DNA from: Rhizobium aethiopicum
Lineage (GTDB): Bacteria > Pseudomonadota > Alphaproteobacteria > Rhizobiales > Rhizobiaceae
Length of the DNA: 64,000 bases
Direction: 5' to 3'
Assembly: GCF_014197535.1 (NCBI RefSeq)
Contig: NZ_JACIFV010000018.1
Location: 62,001 to 126,000 of the forward strand
In this document: piece after piece, positions 16,446 to 24,549 of the stretch
How the letters are laid out: each line of letters begins with the position of its first letter
Numbering within the stretch: the first letter of the stretch is position 1
Made by a program: the position numbers and the translations under genes
Notes under the pieces: model-generated
What the model saw: the letters and a program-made list of their open reading frames with translations, nothing else
The model's database searches: none
Told to the model about the DNA's origin: nothing

Positions 16446-17357
16446 TCAAGCCCGGTTGGCCGACGCCTTGACGAAATCGATGAATGCCCTGAGCGGCGCA
16501 GGCACCAGACGCCGGCCGGGATAATAGAGGAACGGCCCGGAAAAGCGCTGCCACCACGGCTCGAGAATAGGCTCAAGTGCGCCGCTGTCGAAATGCGGGC
16601 GCAGCCAGTCTTCGAAAATGCAGATGATCCCTGTGCCCGCCATTGCCGCGTCGACGGAAAGATCGGTCGCCCCGCCGACCCTGACGATCAATGGGCCGGC
16701 CGGTTCGATCCGCACCACCTCGCCGTCCCGCTCATATTCCCATGGGGTGGTCAGCGCACCGCTGGCAAAACGGCCCAGCAAGCAGGCATGAGCGAGGAGT
16801 TCACTCGGATGTTGCGGCCGCCCGTGGCGGTCGAGATAAGCAGGCGACGCCGCGGTGGCAAAGCGCTGGTGGCGCGGACCGATAGGAATCGCGATCATGT
16901 CCTGCTCCAGCCGCTCGTCATAACGGATGCCGGCATCGCACCCCGCAGCGAGCACGTCGACAAAGCTCTCCTCGGCGACGATCTCCAGGCGAATGTCGGG
17001 ATAGGCGGCGAGGAATGGCGGGACGATAGCGGGCAGCACCAGCCGCGCAGCGCTGACCGGAACATTGAGCCGCAGCGAACCAGCCGGCCTGTCGCGAAAA
17101 CGATTGACCACGTCGAGCGCGGCCTCCACCTCCGTCAAAGCAGGGGCGAGCCGCTCCAGCAGACCCTTGCCCGCTTCGGTCGTAACGACGCTGCGCGTCG
17201 TGCGATTGAGCAGCCTGACCTCGAGATCAGCCTCAAGGCGACGCACCGCTTCGCTCAAGAAGGAGGCGCTGCTGCCACTGGCACGCGCTGCCTCGCGAAA
17301 ACCACCCGCCCGCGCCACCGCGACGAAGGCGTTGAGGTCACTCAGGGCTGCTTTCAC
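16446..17357 (-). CDS. LysR-family transcriptional regulator
   Basis: About 303 residues with an N-terminal winged helix (LSDLNAFVAVARAGGFREAA, SASFLSEAVRRLE, LLNRTTRSVVTTEAG) and a substrate-binding domain. GTG at 17357 is chosen: the protein then starts at KAALSDLNAF, the usual LysR position, and GGAG lies about 9 nt upstream. In-frame ATGs at 17387 and 17396 would make the N-terminus unusually long and would cover a 15-bp palindrome. It is divergent from pdxI and is therefore its probable regulator. Confidence 0.85.
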   Translation of the reverse strand: MKAALSDLNAFVAVARAGGFREAARASGSSASFLSEAVRRLEADLEVRLLNRTTRSVVTTEAGKGLLERLAPALTEVEAALDVVNRFRDRPAGSLRLNVPVSAARLVLPAIVPPFLAAYPDIRLEIVAEESFVDVLAAGCDAGIRYDERLEQDMIAIPIGPRHQRFATAASPAYLDRHGRPQHPSELLAHACLLGRFASGALTTPWEYERDGEVVRIEPAGPLIVRVGGATDLSVDAAMAGTGIICIFEDWLRPHFDSGALEPILEPWWQRFSGPFLYYPGRRLVPAPLRAFIDFVKASANRA

Positions 17358-17369
17358 TGTTCGCCACTC

Positions 17370-17384
17370 CGCACGGCCCGTGCG
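17370..17384. promoter_or_regulatory. 15-bp perfect palindrome between the LysR gene and pdxI
   Basis: CGCACGGCCCGTGCG is a perfect inverted repeat with a single central base, 12 nt upstream of the chosen LysR start and 71 nt upstream of pdxI. It is followed by ATTG-N4-CAAT at 17386-17397. Either could be part of the LysR operator; the G/C-rich palindrome could also be an RNA hairpin. Confidence 0.4.
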
Positions 17385-17454
17385 CATTGTACCCAATTAT
17401 CACACGCACCGCCAAGGAGTAAGTTTGGTCTCATCTCTTGAAAGGAGCGAGATC

Positions 17455-18330
17455 ATGCCCATCACAAATCAGTCCGGCACTTTCAATATCGGCGACCGCA
17501 AGGTGAGGCGACTCGGTTATGGCGCCATGCAGCTTGCCGGGCCTGGCGTGTTCGGCCCGCCTAGGGATCATGACGCCGCCCTGGCGGTGCTGCGCGAGGC
17601 GGTCGCAAGCGGTGTGAACCATATCGACACCAGCGATTTCTACGGCCCGCATGTGACCAATCAGATCATCCGTGAAGCGCTCCATCCCTATGGCGACGAT
17701 CTCGTCATCGTCACCAAGGTCGGCGCGCGGCGCGGCACGGACGGATCCTGGATTCCGGCCTTCTCGCGCCAGGAACTGACGCAGGCGGTTCACGACAACC
17801 TTCGCAACCTCGGCCTTGACGTGCTTGATGTCGTCAACCTCCGGATCGCATTTGACCTGCATAGCCCGGCCGAAGGCTCGATAGAAGCACCCCTGACGGT
17901 TTTGGCTGATCTCCAGCGGCAGGGTCTGATCCGTCACCTAGGCTTAAGCAACGCCACATCGAAACAGGTCGCCGAAGGTCGCGGGATCACCGAGATCGTC
18001 TGTGTGCAAAACCAGTACAATCTGGCGCATCGGAACGACGACCGGCTGATCGACGATCTCGCCCGTCAGGGCACCGCCTATGTACCGTTCTTCCCGCTCG
18101 GCGGATTTACGCCGCTGCAATCGTCCACGCTCTCCAATGTCGCCGCGCGCCTCGGCGCCACGCCGATGCAGGTTGCGCTCGCCTGGCTGTTGCGCCGCGC
18201 ACCCAATATCCTGCTGATCCCGGGTACCTCGTCACTCGGCCATCTCAGGGAGAATCTCGCTGCTGCCGGATTGGCACTGCCGGATGATGCCGTCGAGGAG
18301 TTGAACCACATGGCTGACATCGCGGCCTGA
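17455..18330 (+). CDS. pdxI: Pyridoxine/pyridoxal reductase PdxI-like aldo-keto reductase
   Basis: A 291-residue aldo-keto reductase very like E. coli PdxI (YdbC): RLGYGAMQLAGPGVFGPPRD, NHIDTSDFYGPHVTNQIIRE and AYVPFFPLGGFTPLQSSTL are near-identical stretches as I recall them. Catalytic Asp and Tyr lie in DTSDFYG, Lys in TKVGARRG. It interconverts pyridoxal and pyridoxine with NADP(H) in B6 salvage. ATG 17455 has AAAGGAG 8 nt upstream; the open frame reaches back to 17065 over the LysR gene and that extension is rejected. A divergent LysR gene precedes it. Confidence 0.85.
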   Translation: MPITNQSGTFNIGDRKVRRLGYGAMQLAGPGVFGPPRDHDAALAVLREAVASGVNHIDTSDFYGPHVTNQIIREALHPYGDDLVIVTKVGARRGTDGSWIPAFSRQELTQAVHDNLRNLGLDVLDVVNLRIAFDLHSPAEGSIEAPLTVLADLQRQGLIRHLGLSNATSKQVAEGRGITEIVCVQNQYNLAHRNDDRLIDDLARQGTAYVPFFPLGGFTPLQSSTLSNVAARLGATPMQVALAWLLRRAPNILLIPGTSSLGHLRENLAAAGLALPDDAVEELNHMADIAA

Positions 18331-18346
18331 CGGCTGGCGGCGGTGC

Positions 18347-18382
18347 GATCGTTACGCCGTGTTCTCGCGCGGCGTGGCGATC
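18347..18382 (+). terminator. Strong hairpin downstream of pdxI
   Basis: GATCGTTACGCCG (18347-18359) pairs with CGGCGTGGCGATC (18370-18382) over 13 positions, two of them G-U, with a 10-nt loop. It starts 17 nt after the pdxI stop. No T-run follows, so it may act with Rho or stabilise the 3' end. Confidence 0.5.
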
Positions 18383-18458
18383 CTGCCGGACGTGGTAGCG
18401 CAATCTGTCGGTCGGCCGTACCTTGTTGGCTGCGCCAACGGGCCGATAAACGATAGCA

Positions 18459-18650
18459 TCAGGATGACTTCCGTGTCAGAAGCTCATAAGCCACAAAGGC
18501 CGCTGACATCGCCAGAAAAACCACGATTGCCAAAGGATAATTGGCACTGGCGTTCGGATCAGCGAGCTTGGGAAGGCCGATAACACTGCCGGCCGCCAGA
18601 ATCGCCGAGAGCACAACCTCCTGAACGATTAATCTCCAAAAGCCCGTCAT
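18459..18650 (-). CDS. Small membrane protein, hypothetical
   Basis: A 63-residue protein with two hydrophobic segments (LIVQEVVLSAILAAGSVIGL and YPLAIVVFLAMSAAFVAYEL) and a short basic tail, so it probably crosses the inner membrane twice. The ATG at 18650 has a perfect AGGAGG 6 nt upstream. It lies downstream of ppk2 in the same direction, separated by a hairpin. I do not recognise the family. Confidence 0.65.
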   Translation of the reverse strand: MTGFWRLIVQEVVLSAILAAGSVIGLPKLADPNASANYPLAIVVFLAMSAAFVAYELLTRKSS

Positions 18651-18737
18651 GACCAACCTCCTTTCATCTCCGTATTATCGGCCGATGGGACACCCAGTCT
18701 TTATACTTCACGATGCAACCGTTGCGAAACACGCATT

Positions 18738-18765
18738 GACCGCACGGTCCAGTGACCATGCGGTC
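18738..18765 (-). terminator. Hairpin downstream of ppk2
   Basis: GACCGCACGGTC (18738-18749) pairs with GACCATGCGGTC (18754-18765) over 12 positions with one mismatch and a 4-nt CAGT loop. It lies between the ppk2 stop and the small membrane-protein gene. The compact stem suggests a terminator although no long T-run follows. Confidence 0.5.
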
Positions 18766-18807
18766 TCGGTTTCAACGCTTCGGCAGCCGACTTGTTGCGG
18801 CATGCTT

Positions 18808-19722
18808 TCAATAGCGCTCCGGTACGAGCATTTCAGGCGGAACCGGCGCCCTGATATAATCGGCGTGGCGGATACGATCCGGCAGCTGAATCTCAGGCTT
18901 CGGCACATCCTCGTAGGGAATCTGGTCGAGAAGATGGGCGATGCAGTTCAGCCGCGCCCGTTTCTTGTCGACGGCCTGCACCACCCACCAGGGCGCTTCC
19001 TTGGTGTGTGTGCGCGCCAGCATTTCTTCCTTGGCCTTGGTATATTCCTCCCAGTGGATGCGGCTTTCCATATCCATCGGCGAAAGCTTCCACTGCTTCA
19101 GCGGATCATGGATGCGCATCTTGAAGCGGAACTCCTGTTCCTCATCGGTGATCGAGAACCAGTATTTGATCAGCACGATGCCGGAACGGACGAGCATCCG
19201 TTCGAATTCGGGCACCGAGCGGAAGAATTCCTCGAGTTCGTCAGAGGTGCAGAAACCCATCACGCGCTCGACGCCGGCGCGGTTGTACCAGCTGCGGTCG
19301 AAGAGCACCATCTCGCCGGCGGTGGGAAGATGCGGGACATAACGCTGGAAATACCATTGATGGCGCTCGCGTTCGGTCGGGGCGGGCAGGGCCACGGTTC
19401 GGCAGACGCGCGGGTTGAGCCTTTGGGTTACGCGCTTGATCGCGCCGCCCTTGCCGGCCGAATCCCGGCCCTCGAAAAGCACGACCACTTTCAATTGTTT
19501 GTACTGGACCCAATCCTGCAGCCGCACCAGCTCATGCTGCAGCCGGAACAGTTCGCGGAAATAGATCTTTCGATCGAGCGTCTGCTCCGCCGGTTCCGTC
19601 ATTCCTTCGACGACCAGATCGTCCAGCCGGTCTTCCTCCATCTGCATTTCCAGCTCCTCATCGAAGCTGTCGGCGATTTCGGCCTTTATCCGGCTGAGCT
19701 GGTCCTGATGTGTTTTAGACAT
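18808..19722 (-). CDS. ppk2: Polyphosphate kinase 2
   Basis: A 304-residue single-domain PPK2. The Walker A-like GRDSAGKGG lies at 85-93, the Walker B/lid segment FDRSWYNRAGVE starts at 141, and the C-terminal part has DPLKQWKLSPMD and APWWVV, all typical. The enzyme transfers phosphate between polyphosphate and nucleoside diphosphates; one-domain class I enzymes mainly make NTP from NDP. ATG 19722 has AGGAAGG upstream; the frame extends to 19830 but without a better start. Neighbours give no metabolic link. Confidence 0.92.
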   Translation of the reverse strand: MSKTHQDQLSRIKAEIADSFDEELEMQMEEDRLDDLVVEGMTEPAEQTLDRKIYFRELFRLQHELVRLQDWVQYKQLKVVVLFEGRDSAGKGGAIKRVTQRLNPRVCRTVALPAPTERERHQWYFQRYVPHLPTAGEMVLFDRSWYNRAGVERVMGFCTSDELEEFFRSVPEFERMLVRSGIVLIKYWFSITDEEQEFRFKMRIHDPLKQWKLSPMDMESRIHWEEYTKAKEEMLARTHTKEAPWWVVQAVDKKRARLNCIAHLLDQIPYEDVPKPEIQLPDRIRHADYIRAPVPPEMLVPERY

Positions 19723-19875
19723 GGCTTTCCCTTCCTGCTCATTTGACAGGAGCATGTCACTGCAAAGTTTGTGTGACGGTTGGATAACCCGAAGCTCGTT
19801 CACTTGTTCGCCTCTTTCGTCATTCCGCATGCCGGAGGTCTTTTCGACGCCGGTCGCACCGAGGCGGAGGCGTGT

Positions 19876-21528
19876 CTAGAGCAGCCCCGTCCTGTAGCGG
19901 TCGACGAGGTTGCGGCAGGCGCGGACCGCCAGCGCCATGACGGTGAGCGTCGTGCCGGCGATGCCGCTGCCCGGGAAGGCGCTGGCATCGGTGACGATGA
20001 TGTTCGGAGCGTCCCAGACCTGGTTGTAGGCGTTGAGCACCGAAGCCTCCGGGCTTTCGCCCATGCGTGCGCCGCCGGTTTCATGGATTGCCGCGCCCAT
20101 GCACATGGTTTTGCGGAACCATTTGCGGAACATGAAGCGGCTGAAGGCATCGGCCTCGGGGAAGGCGCCCCCGCCCATCTCCTTGAGGCCGGTGGGCGAG
20201 CCGATGAATTCGAGGTCGCCGCCGACTTCTTTGACCATGGCGATCAGCGTTTCCTCCTGCCGGCGAAGCAGCGCCTGCTCCTCTTCCTGCATGACGCAGC
20301 GAATGTGCGGAACCGGAATGTTCCAGGCGTCCTTTCGCTTGGCATCCAAGGTAATGCGATTGTCGGCATAGGGCAGCATGCGGCCGAAGCCGAAGAAGGC
20401 GAGACGCGCATCGCTCTCCTCTGAAACCGGCGCCCGGCCGACGCTGCCCTGGTAATCGAAATCGCCCCGCGCCGCGTCGTCCTCGCCGAAGCGGGGGATG
20501 AAGATGCCGCCCGACGGATTGTAGAACGGGTCCGTTGGAGCGGATTCGTCGGGCGCCCAGCCCCTCGCCTTCGAAAACGATCCGAAGGCGAGGCATGGAA
20601 GTTGATCCATGAAATAGCGTCCGAGCGCGCCCGAGCTGTTTCCGAGCCCGTTAGGATGTCTTGCCGATGCCGAATTCAGCAGCAGCCGCACGCTCTCGAT
20701 CGGCGAGGCGGAGAGCACGACCGTCGCGGCACGCGCCGTCGAAACCTTGCCCGTATTGCGATCGATGAATTCCGCACCGGTGGCGCGGCCGGTCTTTTCG
20801 TCCGTGGTGATGCGGCGGACGACGGCATCGTAGCGGATCGTCAGCCGGCCGCTGGCCTTGGCTTCCCGCAACGGCCGTGGCATACGTTCGGCATCGGGCG
20901 CAATGTAGCGCCAGGAGACGACGTGCCGTTCCGGAAAGAGGCTTTCCACAGCCTGCTTGAAGATCTGTTCGGCGGGCGTCAGGCTCGCCGGCTTCGCATA
21001 GATGCCGTCCGGCAGGGTCGGCACCTCGTCCTTATTGCCATAGAGGCCGAGATAAGCCTCGACTTCGTCGTAGAGCGGCGCGAGCTCGTCATAGGAAACC
21101 GGCCAGTCCACGCCCTTTCCGGTACGCGATCGGATCTTGAAATCATCGTCGGTCCAGCGCAGCAGCACGCGGCCGAAACTATGCAGACGCCCGCCGCCCT
21201 GGCGGCCGCGGATCCAGAGAAAGGGCTCACCCTTCGGCGTCGTATAGGGGTTCTTGCGGTCGTTGACGAAGAAGTGGCTGAAGCGTTCGGTAAAGAAGGC
21301 CGCGCGCGCCTGGATCGGCTGGCCCTTGAGGGTGGCGCGTGCGCGCTCCCAGATATTGATGCTGCTTGCCGGCGCCTTCTTGCGCGCCGGGTCGAAATCC
21401 CTGGGGCCGACGGCGGGTCCAGCCTCGAGCAGCAGCACCGACAGTCCTTGGGCCGTCAGCTCTTTGACGGCAAAGGAACCCGCCGCACCGGAGCCGATCA
21501 CCAGCGCATCATAAACGATCTCAGACAT
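19876..21528 (-). CDS. GMC-family FAD-dependent oxidoreductase (candidate glycoside 3-dehydrogenase)
   Basis: A 550-residue flavoprotein with the FAD-binding VIGSGAAGSFAVKELTAQG near residue 10, IRGRQGGGRLHSFGRVLLRW near 105, and the C-terminal catalytic region with HETGGARMG and a second active-site segment SAFPGSGIAGTTLTVMALA. Composition resembles bacterial glucoside 3-dehydrogenase or C-glycoside 3-oxidase large subunits, which oxidise the sugar C3 hydroxyl. It is the last gene of the sugar ABC operon, so it probably acts on the imported glycoside (inference). No Tat signal is seen, so it is cytoplasmic unless a partner subunit carries it. Confidence 0.78.
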   Translation of the reverse strand: MSEIVYDALVIGSGAAGSFAVKELTAQGLSVLLLEAGPAVGPRDFDPARKKAPASSINIWERARATLKGQPIQARAAFFTERFSHFFVNDRKNPYTTPKGEPFLWIRGRQGGGRLHSFGRVLLRWTDDDFKIRSRTGKGVDWPVSYDELAPLYDEVEAYLGLYGNKDEVPTLPDGIYAKPASLTPAEQIFKQAVESLFPERHVVSWRYIAPDAERMPRPLREAKASGRLTIRYDAVVRRITTDEKTGRATGAEFIDRNTGKVSTARAATVVLSASPIESVRLLLNSASARHPNGLGNSSGALGRYFMDQLPCLAFGSFSKARGWAPDESAPTDPFYNPSGGIFIPRFGEDDAARGDFDYQGSVGRAPVSEESDARLAFFGFGRMLPYADNRITLDAKRKDAWNIPVPHIRCVMQEEEQALLRRQEETLIAMVKEVGGDLEFIGSPTGLKEMGGGAFPEADAFSRFMFRKWFRKTMCMGAAIHETGGARMGESPEASVLNAYNQVWDAPNIIVTDASAFPGSGIAGTTLTVMALAVRACRNLVDRYRTGLL

Positions 21529-21611
21529 GTCTTTTCAAATCCTGTCCTGGGGCAATTCCTCAAAGCAGCGCGATACGCATCCGGAATGCGGGAAAGCGAA
21601 GGGATGGCGCG

Positions 21612-22694
21612 TCATAGCCGCGATCCATCGGCAGCAAAGAGCGACGCCTTGGTGATATCGAGGCCTGGAGCCACGGCATCACCGGGCTTGAGGTCGACGT
21701 CGCCCATTAAACGAAGCGAGAGGCTTTGCTCCGCCCAGTCAAACCAGACGACGGTATCCGAACCCATCGGCTCGACGACCGAGACCACGCCTGGAATGAT
21801 TGGCAAGCCGCTTGCCGCCCCGTCGAGCACAAGGTGCTCAGGGCGAAAGCCTAGCGTAACGGGCCCATGCGCCACGGCTGCCCGGAAGGCGTAGCCGGAG
21901 AGGTCGACGGCCAGCCCGCTATTGCGGAAGAGGAGAGCCTCCCCGTCGCGCTCGACCCGGCCCTCGATGAAATTCATCGCCGGGGCGCCGATGAAGCCGG
22001 CGACGAAGAGATTGGCCGGACGGCGGTAGATCTCCGCCGGCGATGCGAGCTGCTGGATCACGCCGTCGCGCATGATGGCGATGCGATCGGCAAGCGTCAG
22101 GGCCTCGACCTGATCATGAGTCACATAGATCATCGTATTGCCGAGGTTCTGATGCAGCTTCTTGATCTCGACGCGCAATTCATTGCGCAGTTTGGCGTCG
22201 AGGTTCGACAGCGGCTCGTCGAAGAGGAAGACATCGACTTCGCGCACCAGCGCCCGGCCGATGGCGACACGCTGGCGCTGGCCGCCGGATAGTTCGGCAG
22301 GGCGCCGGTCGAGCAATTTGTCGAGATGGAGAAGGGCAGCGGTCCGGGCGACGCGGGCCTCGATCTCCGGCTTCGGCAGACCGGCGACACGAAGGCCGAA
22401 GGAGAGGTTCTTGCGCACCGACATGCGCGGATAGAGCGCGTAGGATTGGAAGACCATGCCGATGCCGCGGTCCTTCGGCTCTTCCCAGCTGACGTTCTTG
22501 CCTGAAATCCAGACCTCGCCCGCCGTAATGTCCTGCAGGCCGGCGATAGCGTTCAGGAGCGTGGACTTGCCGCAGCCGGAAGGGCCGAGCAGCACCAGGA
22601 ACTCGCGAGTCGCGATATCGATCGACATCTTTTCGATCACCGTGTGGTCGCCATAGGCGATCTTCAGGTCTTTGACGGAGACGGCGGATTGCAT
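21612..22694 (-). CDS. Sugar ABC transporter ATP-binding protein (MalK/UgpC type)
   Basis: A 360-residue ATPase: Walker A GPSGCGKST, Q-loop FQSYALYPRMSV, signature LSGGQRQRVAIGRAL, Walker B VFLFDEPLSNLD, switch His in YVTHDQ, and a C-terminal OB-fold regulatory domain (GFIGAPAMNFIEG, LGFRPEHL). It powers import through the two permeases upstream. ATG 22694 is chosen because the protein then begins MQSAVSVKDL; an upstream ATG at 22739 overlaps the preceding permease gene. It follows that gene by 7 nt. Confidence 0.92.
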   Translation of the reverse strand: MQSAVSVKDLKIAYGDHTVIEKMSIDIATREFLVLLGPSGCGKSTLLNAIAGLQDITAGEVWISGKNVSWEEPKDRGIGMVFQSYALYPRMSVRKNLSFGLRVAGLPKPEIEARVARTAALLHLDKLLDRRPAELSGGQRQRVAIGRALVREVDVFLFDEPLSNLDAKLRNELRVEIKKLHQNLGNTMIYVTHDQVEALTLADRIAIMRDGVIQQLASPAEIYRRPANLFVAGFIGAPAMNFIEGRVERDGEALLFRNSGLAVDLSGYAFRAAVAHGPVTLGFRPEHLVLDGAASGLPIIPGVVSVVEPMGSDTVVWFDWAEQSLSLRLMGDVDLKPGDAVAPGLDITKASLFAADGSRL

Positions 22695-22701
22695 GGAAGC
22701 C

Positions 22702-23589
22702 TTACCCCTTGACTGCACCGGCCGCGATGCCGCGCACAAACCAGCGGCCGGACAGGAAATAGATGGCGAGCGGAACGATGGCGGTCAGGATCGTCGCCGC
22801 CATGTTCACATTGTAGGTTCGCTCGCCCATCGTGGTGTTGACGATATTGTTGAGCTGCACGGTCATCGGCAGGTTATCGCGCCCGGCGAAGACGAGACCG
22901 AGCAGGAAGTCGTTCCAGATGCCGGTGAACTGCAGCATGGAGACGACGACGACCATCGGCACGGCGATCGGCAGCATGATTTCGAAGAAGATGCGCCAGA
23001 AGCCGGCGCCGTCGACGCGCGCCGCCTTGCAGAGTTCCTCCGGCACGCTGACGAAATAGTTGCGGAAGAGCAGCGTCACCAGCGGCAGGCCGAAGATGAC
23101 ATGGACGAGAATGATGCCGGCGAGCGAATTGTAGAGGCCGATATTCGCCATGGCGCGAACCATCGGATAGAGGAAGATCTGATAGGGGATGAGACCGCCG
23201 GCCATCAGCAGGCCGAAGAGCGCATTCGCCCCGCGCGGCCGCCACAGCGACAGCGCATAGCCATTGACGGCGCCGATAAAGACCGAGATCGCGACCGCGG
23301 GGACGGTGATCGCCACCGAATTCCAGAAGCCGCTGCGAATGCCGACACAGACGGTTCCCATGCAGGCGCCCGACCAGGCGGTCACCCAGGCGGAGAAATC
23401 GAGCCTTGTCGGCAGGGCGAAGATCTGCCCGAGCCGGATCTCGTCCATGCTCTTCAGCGAGGTGACGACCATCGTGTAGAGCGGCAGAAGGAAGAAAAGC
23501 GCAGCGGCGACGAGAAAGGCATAGAGACCGATGCGTCCAGCCGTGATCCGTGTCGGCTTCGGCCCGTTCGGGTGAGGCTGGGTCATCAC
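22702..23589 (-). CDS. Sugar ABC transporter permease (MalG type)
   Basis: A 295-residue inner-membrane protein with about six hydrophobic segments and the EAA loop AARVDGAGFWRIFFEIMLP that docks the ATPase. The N-terminus is short and cytoplasmic, as in MalG partners. It overlaps the preceding permease gene by 4 nt, giving translational coupling. Confidence 0.9.
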   Translation of the reverse strand: MMTQPHPNGPKPTRITAGRIGLYAFLVAAALFFLLPLYTMVVTSLKSMDEIRLGQIFALPTRLDFSAWVTAWSGACMGTVCVGIRSGFWNSVAITVPAVAISVFIGAVNGYALSLWRPRGANALFGLLMAGGLIPYQIFLYPMVRAMANIGLYNSLAGIILVHVIFGLPLVTLLFRNYFVSVPEELCKAARVDGAGFWRIFFEIMLPIAVPMVVVVSMLQFTGIWNDFLLGLVFAGRDNLPMTVQLNNIVNTTMGERTYNVNMAATILTAIVPLAIYFLSGRWFVRGIAAGAVKG

Positions 23590-24473
23590 GCCGCTCCCTT
23601 TGCCCGGTTGCGCATGTGCATTGCGTAGCGGAACGGCGCGACCGCGATGATGACGCTAAGGACCAGCACCGTTGCGCCCGCGGTGGCTAGGCCGAGATTC
23701 TGGCGCCCGAAGAGATTGTCCATGATGAACTTCGCCGGCACCTCGGTCGCATTGCCGGGGCCACCATTGGTCATAGCGACGACGATGTCGTAGGTCTTGA
23801 TCACGCCCATGGCGAGCAGCATGCCGGCCGCGGCGAGCGCCGGCTCGAGCTGCGGCAAGATGATCGAGACATAGATGCGCCAGACGGGAATGCCGTCGAT
23901 CCGCGCCGCCTTCCATTGCTCAGCCTCGATGCCGCGTATGCCGGCGAGCGCAATGACCATGACGAGCCCCGCGCCCTGCCACACGCCGGCAAGCACCAGC
24001 GCATAGATCGCCATGTCGCGATTGACGACCCAGTCGAGGACGAAGCTGTCCCAGCCGAGCGCACGCACGCTCGCCTGAATGCCGAGCGTCGGATTGAGCA
24101 TCCATTGCCAGATCAGCCCCGTCACCACGAAGGACATGGCGTAGGGATAGAGAAAGATCGTCCTGAAGGCGCTTTCGAAGCGGATCTTGCGATCGAGGGC
24201 GGCGGCCAGCAGGAAACCGAGCACCAGACAGCCCGCCACATAGAGGACGCCGAAGATCAAGACGTTCTGCAGCGAGGCGAGCCATTTGGCCGAGGCGAAG
24301 AGCTTCGCATATTGCGCGAAGCCGACATAGGTCGAAGACGGAAAGAGCGTGGAATTGGTGAAGGACAGCCGGATCGACCAGGCCATCGTGCCGATGAAGA
24401 CCACGACTGCGGCGAACCATGTCGGCAAGAGGGCGATGGTCGCGGAAAGATTGCGCTTGCGTTTGACGGACAT
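23586..24473 (-). CDS. Sugar ABC transporter permease (MalF type)
   Basis: A 295-residue membrane protein with about six hydrophobic segments; the EAA loop reads AARIDGIPVWRIYVSIILP. Segment FTNSTLFPSSTYVGFAQYAK after the first membrane helix is typical of MalF/UgpA-type partners. It comes after the binding-protein gene, separated by a stem-loop. Confidence 0.9.
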   Translation of the reverse strand: MSVKRKRNLSATIALLPTWFAAVVVFIGTMAWSIRLSFTNSTLFPSSTYVGFAQYAKLFASAKWLASLQNVLIFGVLYVAGCLVLGFLLAAALDRKIRFESAFRTIFLYPYAMSFVVTGLIWQWMLNPTLGIQASVRALGWDSFVLDWVVNRDMAIYALVLAGVWQGAGLVMVIALAGIRGIEAEQWKAARIDGIPVWRIYVSIILPQLEPALAAAGMLLAMGVIKTYDIVVAMTNGGPGNATEVPAKFIMDNLFGRQNLGLATAGATVLVLSVIIAVAPFRYAMHMRNRAKGAA

Positions 24474-24510
24474 CGGCCAGCTCGTTGACGGATGGAAAGA
24501 GGAACACGCG

Positions 24511-24541
24511 CCGTGGCGTTGGGATCAATCCGACGCCACGG
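24511..24541 (-). promoter_or_regulatory. Stem-loop between binding-protein and permease genes
   Basis: CCGTGGCGT (24511-24519) pairs perfectly with ACGCCACGG (24533-24541); the loop contains GGAT/ATCC, which can extend the structure. It starts 9 nt past the stop of the binding-protein gene on the minus strand, in the malE-malF-like position where such structures protect the upstream message. Confidence 0.5.
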
Positions 24542-24549
24542 GCACGATC

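Noticed and set aside
17065..17454. N-terminal extension of pdxI
   Set aside because: It overlaps the LysR gene antisense; the ATG at 17455 has a strong ribosome-binding site and matches the family start.
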